The notes under the pieces: model-generated
What the model saw: only the letters and a program-made list of their open reading frames with translations
Database searches by the model: none
Told to the model about the DNA's origin: nothing
Position numbers and translations under genes: made by a program
From: Planctomycetaceae bacterium
Lineage (GTDB): Bacteria; Planctomycetota; Planctomycetia; Planctomycetales; Planctomycetaceae
Reading direction: 5' to 3'
Length of the DNA: 64,000 nt
Assembly: GCA_002726205.1 (NCBI GenBank)
Contig: PBSL01000041.1
Coordinates: forward strand, 1-64,000
In this document: positions 39,018-47,825 of the stretch, piece after piece
How the letters are laid out: each line of letters starts with the position of its first letter
Numbering within the stretch: the first letter of the stretch is position 1

Positions 39018-40628
39018 ATGCTGTTGGGCTATGTCAGTGACGAACGGTACGTGGCGCTGCACGATGTGGCCGTGCTGTTTGAGGGGGAAGGTGAGCCCCA
39101 GCAGGTTCGGTCCCGTGCCGATGGTTCGATCGTTGCCGATCTGGAACCCGGGGACTACCGGGTGACGTTGAGAAAAGACGGGTACACCGCCAAGCGGTCG
39201 TCGCTGACGTGGCCGGTCGGGGAACCGGTGCAGTTTCGGCTGTTGAGTAACAAGCTGGTCGGCTACATGTGGCCCAAGTGGGTCCGTGCGGGCGAGAAGT
39301 CCGAGTACCGTGTACACGCTGTCGAATCGTATCGACTCGACCTGTTTCGTTACGGTTGGGACAAGGAGCACGTGCAAACGATCGGCTGGTTCGATGAACA
39401 CGGTCCATTGGCCACCGCCCAGGTGACTCCCGATGGCGACTACACGCAGACGGGGATCCGCTTCAACAGCCAGGGCTACAGCAACAACCCCCACCATCGA
39501 CAGTACGTCATCGCTCCTGAACGCTCAGGCCTGTACTACCTGCATGCCCGGACGGTCTCCGACGACTTCTTCACATTCCCCTGGATCGTCGCGCCGGCTC
39601 AACCGGAAAGTGACATCGCCGTGCTGGCGGCCAACATCAACTGGAACTGCTACAACAACTTCGGGGGCCGCAGCAACTACATTCATCCCCAGCGATTGCC
39701 CGCCACGCCGACGGTCAATGCCCGCCAGGACCTGTTGCGGTACACCAGCGACATCCACATGCAGTTCGCGGTCGAGGATTATAATCCCCTGTCTTTCGAC
39801 CGTCCCGAGTTGTTCAACCATATTCCCGAGCGGACGCGAATCGACGATCCCCTGGAAGGTCGTTCCGAGTGCCACGTGTTGCCCGCCGAGTGGCGTTTGT
39901 TCGGATGGCTCGAGCGTGAAGGTTTTGCCTACGACCTCTACGCCGAGACCCAGTTTCACTTTGGCCAGCTCGACCTCGACAAGTACAAGCTGCTCATCAT
40001 CAGTGCACATCCGGAATACTGGTCGCAGGAAATGTACTTTCGCTTGAAGGAGTGGGTCTTCGAGCGGGGTGGCCAGCTGATGTACCTCGGTGGCAACGGG
40101 TTGAACTGCGCGGTGGAATTTCTCGACGAATCGAGAATCACCGTCAGGAACAGTTCCCAGGGAGGCAGTTCCAGTGACATGGCCAAGATCGGCAAGGAAA
40201 GCCGTTTCGACGTCTATTACGAGTCGGAGGCGAGTTTGCTGGGCGTTCGTTGCACCGAGGAGGGCATCATGACCGGGGCACCGTACCGGGCGGTCGATTC
40301 CTCGCACTGGGTGTTTGCCGGTACCGGCCTCTCTGATGGTGACATTTTCGGTGAGAAATGCCTGCACATGAGATGTTTCGGCGGTGCCTCGGGGCACGAG
40401 ACCGACAAGATGTCTCCGAATTCTCCCGAGGGGACCGTGTTGCTGGCCCGGGGCCTGAATCCCGACGAGGGAGGTGCCGAGATCGTCTACCATGAAACCG
40501 ACAGCGGCGGCGCCGTGTTTTCGGTCGGTTCGATCAGCTACCCCTGTTCGTTGCCGGTCGACGGGAACATCTCGACGATCACCCGTAATGTCGTCGAGCA
40601 GTTTCTGGACCGGGCGAAAATGTCCTGA
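39018..40628 (+). CDS. N,N-dimethylformamidase large-subunit-like protein
   Basis: A 536-residue protein. An N-terminal beta-sandwich (about 1-75, DGSIVADLEPGDYRVTLRKDGY, like carboxypeptidase regulatory domains) is followed by a region like the catalytic subunit of DMFase: NWNCYNNFGGRSNY, ISAHPEYWSQEMY, YLGGNGLNC. DMFase is an iron amidohydrolase with a separate small subunit, which is not visible here. GGGAGAG lies 7 bases before the ATG at 39018, and no signal peptide is present, so it is cytoplasmic. It may act on a different amide or a related bond. Downstream genes on plus are a cupin, a PQQ-type propeller and an esterase. Confidence 0.8.
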   Translation: MLLGYVSDERYVALHDVAVLFEGEGEPQQVRSRADGSIVADLEPGDYRVTLRKDGYTAKRSSLTWPVGEPVQFRLLSNKLVGYMWPKWVRAGEKSEYRVHAVESYRLDLFRYGWDKEHVQTIGWFDEHGPLATAQVTPDGDYTQTGIRFNSQGYSNNPHHRQYVIAPERSGLYYLHARTVSDDFFTFPWIVAPAQPESDIAVLAANINWNCYNNFGGRSNYIHPQRLPATPTVNARQDLLRYTSDIHMQFAVEDYNPLSFDRPELFNHIPERTRIDDPLEGRSECHVLPAEWRLFGWLEREGFAYDLYAETQFHFGQLDLDKYKLLIISAHPEYWSQEMYFRLKEWVFERGGQLMYLGGNGLNCAVEFLDESRITVRNSSQGGSSSDMAKIGKESRFDVYYESEASLLGVRCTEEGIMTGAPYRAVDSSHWVFAGTGLSDGDIFGEKCLHMRCFGGASGHETDKMSPNSPEGTVLLARGLNPDEGGAEIVYHETDSGGAVFSVGSISYPCSLPVDGNISTITRNVVEQFLDRAKMS

Positions 40629-40722
40629 CCGATTGTTCGCGTCGGCTGTCGATGGCGGTTTGACTTTGACCAGCGGTACAATTCACGCCTCAGGACCCCT
40701 TCAACAACAGGACGAGGACAGG

Positions 40723-41097
40723 ATGATGACGGGACTCGCGATTCAGACGGCCGGAGCGTACGTAGGCGAACTCCCCGATATGCCGATCGAACCTTCGTGG
40801 ATCATCGAAGGGGCACCGACGGCGCGGGGAACCGTGCTGGTCCAGTCGGCCGACAAGCTGCTCTCCAGCGGACTCTGGAGCTGCACGGCGGGGAGGTTCC
40901 GCTGGGAATTTTCCTGGGACGAGTTCGTGCACGTCCTCGAAGGTGAAGCGACGATCACCGAGGAGGGAGGCGAAAGCTACACCTTGCGGGCCGGTGACAC
41001 GGCACACTTCCCGCTGGGACTTTCGACCCAGTGGCATGTGCCGGAGTACGTCCGCAAGGCCTTCACGCTTCGTACTCCCGAACCGTTCGAGCTCTGA
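40723..41097 (+). CDS. Small cupin domain protein (cupin_3-like)
   Basis: A 124-residue single-domain cupin. The signature is GLWSCTAGRFRWEFSWDEFVHVLEGEATITEEGG followed by TLRAGDTAHFPLG; it resembles DUF861/EutQ-like cupin_3 proteins. The cupin metal residues are partly seen (E and H in EFVHVLEGE). Possible role: sugar isomerase, small-molecule binding or regulation. A GAGG sequence 10 bases before ATG 40723 supports the start. It is followed by the PQQ-type gene after 33 bases, likely an operon. Confidence 0.85.
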   Translation: MMTGLAIQTAGAYVGELPDMPIEPSWIIEGAPTARGTVLVQSADKLLSSGLWSCTAGRFRWEFSWDEFVHVLEGEATITEEGGESYTLRAGDTAHFPLGLSTQWHVPEYVRKAFTLRTPEPFEL

Positions 41098-41130
41098 TCC
41101 AACGCGTCTGAGCGAACCTGGAGCGATCCG

Positions 41131-42414
41131 ATGCACCGCCAGCAAAGACACTGTCGTACCAGCACCGGCCTTTCCCTGCTGCTGGTCCTGCTGCTTGCCT
41201 GGCCGTCGGCCGCGGCCGACTGGCCGAGATTCCGTGGTAGCGCCGGGATCGGGGTTTCTGCCGAGACGAAGGTTCCGACCAGCTGGAGCGATACGACCAA
41301 CTTGAAGTGGAAGCTGGCATTGCCCGGGAAGGGGTTTTCCAGCCCGATCATCGTGGGCAACAAGGTGCTGGTGACCTGTTACTCGGGGCAGGCCAACGCG
41401 TTGCGACCCAGCGACAGCCTGAAACGGCACCTGGTCTGTGTCGATCGCCAGCAGGGCAAGGTGGTTTGGAGCAAGGCCGTGGCGTCGGCGGTCCGCGAAA
41501 GCCGCGGTGCGTCATTTGGTACCCAGCACGGGTTTGCTTCCCATACGCCCGTCAGCGACGGGGAACGGGTCTACGTGTTGTTCGGCAAGACCGGTGTGCT
41601 GGTGTTTGATCTCGAGGGAAAGCTGGCCTGGAAGGCCGCCGTCGGAACCGGGGCCTCGAGGTTCGGCTCGGCTGCCAGCCCGATCGTCTACAAGAACCTG
41701 CTGATCGTGGCGGCGAGTGCCGAGAGCAAGTCGATCTGGGCGTTCGATCGCAAGACCGGCAAACCGGTCTGGAAAAACGATTCGACCAACCTCGGTCTTG
41801 ATCGCAGCTATGCGACGCCGGTGATCGCCAAGAACGCGATGGGCCGAGACGAGCTGGTGTTATCGGTCACCTACGAGACGTGGAGCCTGGATCCGGCGAC
41901 GGGGAAGTTGAACTGGTATGCCGAGACCGAGGTCGATACGAACGCGTGTCCGAGCGTGGTTGTCCACGAGAACGTGGCTTACGTGATCGGTGGTCGCAGC
42001 CCCGGTGGCCGAGCCGCGATCCGGTTGGGAGGAAGCGGCGACGTCACCAAGACGCACGTCCTCTGGTCCAAGACGGGTGGTTCCTACGTGGCCTCACCGG
42101 TCTTCCACGGCGGACACCTCTACTGGCTCAACGACCGTGGCATCGCCTTCTGCGTCGATGCCAAGTCCGGCGAGGAAGTCCTGAAAAAACGGGTCGGTGG
42201 CCAGTTCTATGCCTCGATGCTGCTGCTGAACAACCAGTTGGTCGCGGTGAGTCGATTCGGAGGAACACGCATCCTGGAGGCCTCTCCCAAGATGACCCAG
42301 GTGGCTCTCAACAAGCTCTCCGACACCAGCGACTTCAGCGGGAGTCCGGCGATTGCCGACGGCCAGATGATCCTGCGTTCCGACGAATTTCTGTATTGCA
42401 TCGAGGGAAAATAG
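41131..42414 (+). CDS. PQQ-binding-like beta-propeller exported protein
   Basis: A 427-residue protein with a signal peptide (ends around AAADWPRF, residue 29) and a PQQ-like (BamB-type) beta-propeller: DWPRFRGSAGIGVSAET, VCVDRQQGKVVWSKA, VFDLEGKLAWKAAVG, AFDRKTGKPVWKN, DPATGKLNWYAE, VDAKSGEEVLKK. The repeated W-rich blade ends are typical. This family in planctomycetes is often an exported scaffold protein; there is no evidence for quinone binding. It is between the cupin and the esterase. Confidence 0.9.
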   Translation: MHRQQRHCRTSTGLSLLLVLLLAWPSAAADWPRFRGSAGIGVSAETKVPTSWSDTTNLKWKLALPGKGFSSPIIVGNKVLVTCYSGQANALRPSDSLKRHLVCVDRQQGKVVWSKAVASAVRESRGASFGTQHGFASHTPVSDGERVYVLFGKTGVLVFDLEGKLAWKAAVGTGASRFGSAASPIVYKNLLIVAASAESKSIWAFDRKTGKPVWKNDSTNLGLDRSYATPVIAKNAMGRDELVLSVTYETWSLDPATGKLNWYAETEVDTNACPSVVVHENVAYVIGGRSPGGRAAIRLGGSGDVTKTHVLWSKTGGSYVASPVFHGGHLYWLNDRGIAFCVDAKSGEEVLKKRVGGQFYASMLLLNNQLVAVSRFGGTRILEASPKMTQVALNKLSDTSDFSGSPAIADGQMILRSDEFLYCIEGK

Positions 42415-42448
42415 GGCAGACGCAGACGGCAGTTGGGGGGACGAAACG

Positions 42449-43426
42449 ATGAACCTGAGGGTGGGCCGACGACGTTTCCTGGGAACGGCAGCTGCGGCCG
42501 CGGTGTCGGCTGTGGGTTCCGGGGCCCTGGCGGCCAGGCCCGGGCAGACCATGAAGACACACACGTACAAGACGGCCGGAAAGCTGGCCATCAAGCTCGA
42601 CGTGTATCGGCCGGACAAGAGTGGCCGGTTGCCGTTGGCGGTCTGGATCCACGGGGGGGCCTTGATCAACGGTCACCGCGAGGGAATTTCGAGGCGGGTC
42701 CGCGACGACCTGCTCGGTGCCGGCTTTGCCCTGGCATCGATCGATTACCGGTTGGCCCCGGAAACCCAGCTGCCGCAGGTGATCGAGGACGTCGAGGACT
42801 CGTTCGGTTGGCTGCGTGAGCATGCCGATGACCTGCAGGTCCGATCCGACCGGATCGCCGTGCTGGGTGGTTCGGCGGGAGGCTACCTGACGCTGACGGC
42901 CGGTTTTCGTGTCAAGCCGCGACCGGCCTGCCTGGTCCCCTTCTGGGGTTACGGTGACCTGGTCGGTGACTGGTACAGCCGACCCAGCAAGCATGCCCGG
43001 CACAACAAGGTCAAGTTCACCGCCGGGCACGCCCGGAAACAGGTGGCCGGAGCACCTGTTTCCGACTCCCGGCAGCGAAAGGGCAAGGGGGGTGACTTCT
43101 ACAACTGGTGCCGGCAAACCGGTCGCTGGCCGCTGGAGGTCTCGGGTTGGGACCCCCACGAGCAGCCCGAGAAGTTCTATCCCTTCATGCCAGTCAAGAA
43201 CGTGACGAAGGACTTTCCGCCGACGCTGATGATCCACGGTACCGCCGATACCGATGTTCCCTACGAGCAGTCGGTGATGATGCAGCGGGAATTCGCCAGG
43301 CACGGTGTCGTGCACCGGCTGGTGACGATCAAGAACGGTGAGCACGGCCTGGGGGGCGGTGATCCGCAGGCTATCGACAACGCTTACAAGGAGGCCCTGG
43401 CCTTCGTCAAGAAGCACGCCGGCTAG
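42449..43426 (+). CDS. Tat-exported alpha/beta hydrolase (esterase/lipase family)
   Basis: A 325-residue alpha/beta hydrolase. Leader GRRRFLGTAAAAAVSAVGS is Tat-like. HGGA oxyanion-hole motif (WIHGGALING, near residue 68), nucleophile elbow GGSAGG (about 141-146, Ser), acid Asp in HGTADTDVPYEQS, and a His in NGEHGLGGG. This is the hormone-sensitive-lipase/BD-FAE-like group, probably acting on acetylated or feruloylated glycans outside the cytoplasm. It ends by sharing a CTAG with the stop of the convergent sulfatase gene. Confidence 0.88.
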   Translation: MNLRVGRRRFLGTAAAAAVSAVGSGALAARPGQTMKTHTYKTAGKLAIKLDVYRPDKSGRLPLAVWIHGGALINGHREGISRRVRDDLLGAGFALASIDYRLAPETQLPQVIEDVEDSFGWLREHADDLQVRSDRIAVLGGSAGGYLTLTAGFRVKPRPACLVPFWGYGDLVGDWYSRPSKHARHNKVKFTAGHARKQVAGAPVSDSRQRKGKGGDFYNWCRQTGRWPLEVSGWDPHEQPEKFYPFMPVKNVTKDFPPTLMIHGTADTDVPYEQSVMMQREFARHGVVHRLVTIKNGEHGLGGGDPQAIDNAYKEALAFVKKHAG

Positions 43427-44814
43427 GTTGCGGCCGGCTTTTTCTTCTTCCGGCCCTTCTTCCGCCGCCGGGCCTGGTGGTCGAGTGCTTCCCGTTCGGT
43501 CTGCTGCCCCCGGTCGCCCTGGGCCTTCATCCAGCGTTGCAGTCGTGCCTTGAGCCGGGCCTTGACCGCGGCCAGTTTCGGATCAGCGGCGAGGTTGTGC
43601 CACTCGTGAGGATCGGTCGCGATGTCATAGAGTTCCTCGGCCGGTCGTTGCCGGTACCGCCTGACTTTCTCGCGGGCGTCGCTGTCACCTCCGCGGGCCT
43701 TTGCTTCCCAGGACCGGAAGATCGAGGATTTCATGCAGACGTTGCGGAAGGGGACGTCGGGAGTCAGGTTGACGATCAACTTGTAGCGATCCGAGCGGAC
43801 GCTGCGGATGCCGAAGTGCTCGGACCCGTTGATGATGCCACGGGTGGTCATCAGTCCGAAAACGTGCTGCTTGTGCGCGTCGCGTTTTCCCTGCAGCACC
43901 GGCAGGAAGCTGCGTCCGTCCAGTTCCTTCGGCGGGGAGACCCCGGCGGCATCGAGGAACGTGGGCAGAACATCGACATATTCGATCATCGCGTCGCTGG
44001 TTGTCCCCGGCTTGATCTGGCCCGGCCAACGGGCGATGCACGCACTTTGCAGTCCCGTGTCGTAGCAGGTCCACTTGCCGAACGGGAAACTCGATCCCTG
44101 TTCGCTGACAACCAGTACCAGCGTGTTCTCGGCCAGCCCGTGCTTCTCGAGCAGGTCCAGGCAACGGCCGACCTGGCCGTCGAAGTAGGTGATCTCGGCC
44201 AGGTAGGCCACCATCTGCTTGCGGGTTTCGGGGGTGTCGACGAAGTAGGGTGGCAACTTCACTTTCGCCGGGTCGTATCGCGAGCGATCGCCCTTGTTCC
44301 AGGGAGAGTGCGGTTCGTTGGAGCAGGCGAACAGGCAGAAGCGAGTCCCCTCGGAGCCGGCCTGGGCCAGCAGCGTGTCGATGGCCTGGAAGTCGGGGTT
44401 CTTCTTGCCCGAGTATTCGAAAGGGAACACTGTCCGCGGTGCGATGTGAGTTTTCCCCGACAGCGCCACCCGGTAACCGTGCGGTTTCAGGTAGTGCACG
44501 ACGCTGCGGGTTCCGGCTTTCGCGAACGCGTGGTTGGGATAGGCGCCGCTTTTGACCGGGTACAGGCCGGTGTAGATGTTGTGCCGCGTGGGCGAGCACA
44601 TCGGTGCGGCCTGGAAGCAGCGGGTCAGCCGCATGCCCTGGGTGGCCAGCCGATCGATGTTCGGCGTGTGGGCCTGTCCGCCGTAACAACCGATGTCACG
44701 GAAAGTGCAGTCGTCGGCAATGATGAACAGCAGGTTGGGTCCTGCCGGTGCCGCAACCGTCGGTGCCGTCGCTGCAACCAGCAGCAGGGAGGACAGTGCC
44801 AGGTTTCGGGACAG
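43423..44814 (-). CDS. Sulfatase with apparent CTG start
   Basis: A protein of about 463 residues, family S1 sulfatase. Metal-binding FIIADDC (about 34-40); formylglycine site MCSPTR (Cys73, standard CXPXR); KTHIAP; C-terminal Lys/Arg-rich tail (RRRKKGRKKKK). The internal ATG at 44634 would delete the metal-binding N-terminus. Upstream in this frame there is no ATG, GTG or TTG back into the redoxin gene. A CTG at 44814 has AGGGAGAG just before it and starts a good signal peptide (LALSSLLLVAATAPTVAA). So CTG is the most likely start. It follows the redoxin stop by 10 bases. Confidence 0.8.
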   Translation of the reverse strand: MSRNLALSSLLLVAATAPTVAAPAGPNLLFIIADDCTFRDIGCYGGQAHTPNIDRLATQGMRLTRCFQAAPMCSPTRHNIYTGLYPVKSGAYPNHAFAKAGTRSVVHYLKPHGYRVALSGKTHIAPRTVFPFEYSGKKNPDFQAIDTLLAQAGSEGTRFCLFACSNEPHSPWNKGDRSRYDPAKVKLPPYFVDTPETRKQMVAYLAEITYFDGQVGRCLDLLEKHGLAENTLVLVVSEQGSSFPFGKWTCYDTGLQSACIARWPGQIKPGTTSDAMIEYVDVLPTFLDAAGVSPPKELDGRSFLPVLQGKRDAHKQHVFGLMTTRGIINGSEHFGIRSVRSDRYKLIVNLTPDVPFRNVCMKSSIFRSWEAKARGGDSDAREKVRRYRQRPAEELYDIATDPHEWHNLAADPKLAAVKARLKARLQRWMKAQGDRGQQTEREALDHQARRRKKGRKKKKPAAT

Positions 44815-44824
44815 GGGTCTCTCC

Positions 44825-45463
44825 CTACTTTGGTTTTGTCGTGGACTTCTTTTTTCGTTTCCGCCGTTTCCGCTCGAAGCGGATCTGGCATCCGAACGCG
44901 ATGGTCTCTTTTGTCGGGACCTTCTTGCCGGCCAGGACCGCGGCGATGGCGTCGTCGAGGTAACGCTTGCTGACTTTCTTCGGGCTGGGGTTGTTGTCCA
45001 TCGAACCCATGTAGACGATTTTTCTCTGCTTGTTGAGAACGAAGAACTCGGGTGTGAACAGGGCCCCGAATTCGCGGGCGATTTTCTGGCTGCCGTCGAA
45101 CAGGTAGGGGAAGGCGAATCCCTTGGTCTTGGCCCGCTTTTTCATCTCCGGCAGGGCGTCCTGGGTCACCTTGTTGACGTTGATCGCGACCAGGGCGACA
45201 TTTCGCGAGGCAAATTTCTTGTGGAAGGCGATCAGCCGATCCTCGTAGTCGACCGCGTAGGGACAGCTGTTGCACGTGAAGACGACGACGACAACGTCCC
45301 TGTTTTTCAGGTCGTCAAGCGAGTGCAGCTTGCCATCCGTTCCGGGCAGCTTCTTCCAGGCCGGCGAAGGGTCCCCGATCTTGCGGACGGGGTTGAATTC
45401 GCCGGCGGGAGTCCGAGCCGAAGAAAGGCAGAGGATCAGCAAGGCGATCGAGAGCGTCCTCAT
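44825..45463 (-). CDS. Exported thioredoxin-like / AhpC-TSA family protein
   Basis: A 212-residue exported protein (signal peptide MRTLSIALLILCLSSARTPA). It has a thioredoxin fold: GDPSPAWKKLPGTDGKLHSLDD, then VVVVFTCNSCPYAVDYEDR with the redox Cys pair CNSC, and FGALFTPEFFVLNKQRKIVYMGSMDNN containing the cis-proline. This is the planctomycete redoxin type often seen near cytochromes. The C-terminus is a lysine/arginine-rich tail. It lies between the MFS and sulfatase genes on minus. Confidence 0.88.
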   Translation of the reverse strand: MRTLSIALLILCLSSARTPAGEFNPVRKIGDPSPAWKKLPGTDGKLHSLDDLKNRDVVVVVFTCNSCPYAVDYEDRLIAFHKKFASRNVALVAINVNKVTQDALPEMKKRAKTKGFAFPYLFDGSQKIAREFGALFTPEFFVLNKQRKIVYMGSMDNNPSPKKVSKRYLDDAIAAVLAGKKVPTKETIAFGCQIRFERKRRKRKKKSTTKPK

Positions 45464-45533
45464 GGTCGAGCGTGTCCTGGTTCTTGTGGAGTGGAGAGAA
45501 GAATCCGCCACGGTGATTGGCCACGACGTTAAG

Positions 45534-46877
45534 TTAGACGACCGGCTGGTCTGATGCCACCAGGCCCCGTGGGTCCAGGAACATCCAGGCCACGGCTGCC
45601 ACGGCGTAGATGCCGACAAACAGCAGAAGAACCGGTTCCCATTGGCCGGTTGAAACGGCCATCCAGGCGACGGCCATCGGGCAGACCGCGGCGCCCATGT
45701 TGCCCACCATGTTCATCACGCCGTAGACCTGCTCGGTATGTTCACCCGCCTTGTCGATCGCCGTGGCACTCGAGGGAGGACCGGCCAGCGTCCCGCAGAA
45801 GGTTCCCAGCGAAATCAACGCCACGGCACCGACGGCGTCCGCGACGAAATAGGCCGCTCCAATGCAGGCGGCACACGTGGCCAGTGCCAGCACGGAGGTC
45901 AGTTGCCGGCTGATCCGTTTGCTGCCGGTTTTTTTCCAGAGAAAATCAACCAGCAGGCCACTGGCGACACAGCCGACCACGACCGACAGCAATGGCAGGG
46001 CCGTCAACAGGCCCGATTCACCGGTTGTCACGTTCCGTGTCTCCCGCAGGTACTTGGGGAACCACGTGGAAAAGAAAATGTAACCGGCTCCACGGCAAAA
46101 CTGCTGTGCGTAAAGTGGCAGCATGCCCGGGTGAACCGCGGTGACGATCCAGGATGTTCCCGCCGAACGGGAAGGCCGTTCGGGGCTCGAACGTCGAATC
46201 AACTCGCGTTCGACCGTGTTCACTCCCGGGTGTTCCTCGGGCTGGTTTCGGAACCAGAGATAAAACCAGGCGACAAAGGGCAGGCCGGGCAGGGCGAACA
46301 GGACAAAAACCCATTGCCAGGGGATGGCCGGCGTCGTCAGCCAGCCGGTCGTGATGCCCTCGATGGCATAGCCGGTGACGGCCGATCCCAGTGCCCCGCC
46401 GATTGACATGAAACTGCCCATCAGTCCAACCGCCAGGGCCCAGCGGGTGGCGGGCATCCAGTGACGGATCATTCCTGCCGAGCAGGGAAAGATCCCGGCC
46501 TGGGCAATCCCAAAACCCACCTGCAGTGCGATCAGCGACCAGGCCCCGCCGACGAAATAGAAGGCGGCACAAAAAAACGACCAGATCGTGGCGTAGATCG
46601 ACAGCATGGCGCGGGGGCCAAAGTGGTTTCCCAGCCATCCGGCCGGGACTTGCGCCAGCGAGTAGGCCAGGAAAAAAGCGGTCATGGCCCAGCCCATCTG
46701 GATCTCGTCGATTTCCAGGTCCGCCTGCACATGCTCGGACGCCACGCCCAGGCAGTTGCGGCCCATGTAGGCAATCGTGGCCGCCAGGCAGATGGCGGTC
46801 ATGACCACGTAACGCTTCCGGCTGGGCAGTTGCCGTGGATCGGGTGAAGGGAATTCCTCCACTTGCGGGTTGGCCAT
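45534..46877 (-). CDS. MFS transporter (anion:cation symporter type)
   Basis: A 447-residue protein with about 12 membrane helices. MFS signature GWLGNHFGPRAMLSIYAT (loop 2-3), and MGRNCLGVAS early in helix 1, suggest the ACS family that includes hexuronate/tartrate carriers. The ATG at 46877 overlaps the stop of the upstream unknown gene by one base (TGATG), so the two are translationally coupled. Direction (import or export) cannot be told, but context with a biosynthetic-looking fusion suggests export. Confidence 0.9.
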   Translation of the reverse strand: MANPQVEEFPSPDPRQLPSRKRYVVMTAICLAATIAYMGRNCLGVASEHVQADLEIDEIQMGWAMTAFFLAYSLAQVPAGWLGNHFGPRAMLSIYATIWSFFCAAFYFVGGAWSLIALQVGFGIAQAGIFPCSAGMIRHWMPATRWALAVGLMGSFMSIGGALGSAVTGYAIEGITTGWLTTPAIPWQWVFVLFALPGLPFVAWFYLWFRNQPEEHPGVNTVERELIRRSSPERPSRSAGTSWIVTAVHPGMLPLYAQQFCRGAGYIFFSTWFPKYLRETRNVTTGESGLLTALPLLSVVVGCVASGLLVDFLWKKTGSKRISRQLTSVLALATCAACIGAAYFVADAVGAVALISLGTFCGTLAGPPSSATAIDKAGEHTEQVYGVMNMVGNMGAAVCPMAVAWMAVSTGQWEPVLLLFVGIYAVAAVAWMFLDPRGLVASDQPVV

Positions 46878-47824
46878 CAAGATGTTCCCGGCTGGTCGGT
46901 TTCAAGTTTTGCGGAGCGATCGTCGGGCGTCACAGCCGGTTCGGATTTCGTGGTCGCCCGCTTCCTGTTGGCCAGGTACGCGTGGAGCGATTCGACGGCC
47001 AGTCCGTGCAGCATCAGTCGGTGTGCGGCTCCCAGGACCGATTCGGGCACGATCGGATGCCGGTTGTTGACCAGTCCCAGGAACCTGTGATCACCGATCA
47101 GTTGCGTGGCGTAGATCGAGATCGTCTCGTCCAGTTGCAGGGAATTGCAGGCACGCCAGAAGTCACTGTCGGTCAGCAGCAACTGGTACAGCGGCGTGTA
47201 GATCTCGATGGCCGACTCGAGATCCAGGAAATTAAACCACCCGTTGGGCATTTCCTCGATGGGGAATGCCCCGTCGGTGATACAACTGAAATCCAGTTCG
47301 TCGATGGGCTGCAGGTCCAGCCCCTGCTCGTTGAGTTGCCTGTTGATGTTGATGATGAAGTTGTAGATGTTCAGGTCGTGTTGCAGGAACACATTGTCCC
47401 TGAGGTCGGCCAGTTTCAGCGGTTGCAGCGGTGTCAACTCGATGTCGACCCCTCGGGTGTTGCTGGCCACGAACGCCAGCACTTCCGAGGCGATGTGGAA
47501 GTGCCGCATGATCAGCCAGTTGGCCTGGGGCGAAACGAACCACTTCATTCCCACGTGGATCAGGCGGTGCAGCAGCCACGACGAGGCCGACTTGGGCAGG
47601 ATCGTCTTGGGGATCGTCAACAGCATCAGCGTCAGGTGAGATGCCGGCCTGATGAAGGGGAGGAGGAACTGTCGCGAGCGCGAGGCCACGTCGCGGAGGA
47701 AGGCGGCCTTGGACTCCCTGTTGAGCGGGATGCTCGCGTCGACGTACAACGCGAACCACGGGTCGGGATTGAGGGGATCGTGCTGCGTGTCCTCGAGGTG
47801 CTGGATGGCGTTGGATCGACTCAT
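46877..47824 (-). CDS. Unrecognised protein, helical, co-operonic with KAS III-oxidase fusion
   Basis: A 315-residue protein I do not recognise. It has no signal peptide and is mainly helical. Two hydrophobic segments (around 58-75 and 80-95) are moderate. Histidine- and acid-rich segments include MRHFHIASEVLAFVASN, FLQHDLNIYNF, and ELDFSCITDGAF. These could bind metal, but this is only inference. The C-terminus is a polar tail. It starts one base after the KAS III fusion stop and ends overlapping the MFS start by one base, so all three are coupled. Confidence 0.75.
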   Translation of the reverse strand: MSRSNAIQHLEDTQHDPLNPDPWFALYVDASIPLNRESKAAFLRDVASRSRQFLLPFIRPASHLTLMLLTIPKTILPKSASSWLLHRLIHVGMKWFVSPQANWLIMRHFHIASEVLAFVASNTRGVDIELTPLQPLKLADLRDNVFLQHDLNIYNFIININRQLNEQGLDLQPIDELDFSCITDGAFPIEEMPNGWFNFLDLESAIEIYTPLYQLLLTDSDFWRACNSLQLDETISIYATQLIGDHRFLGLVNNRHPIVPESVLGAAHRLMLHGLAVESLHAYLANRKRATTKSEPAVTPDDRSAKLETDQPGTS

Positions 47825-47825
47825 G

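Noticed and set aside
40660-40682. TTGACT/TTGACC with TACAAT before the cupin gene
   Set aside because: Spacing is 11 and 5 bases, far from the usual 17, so not called a promoter.
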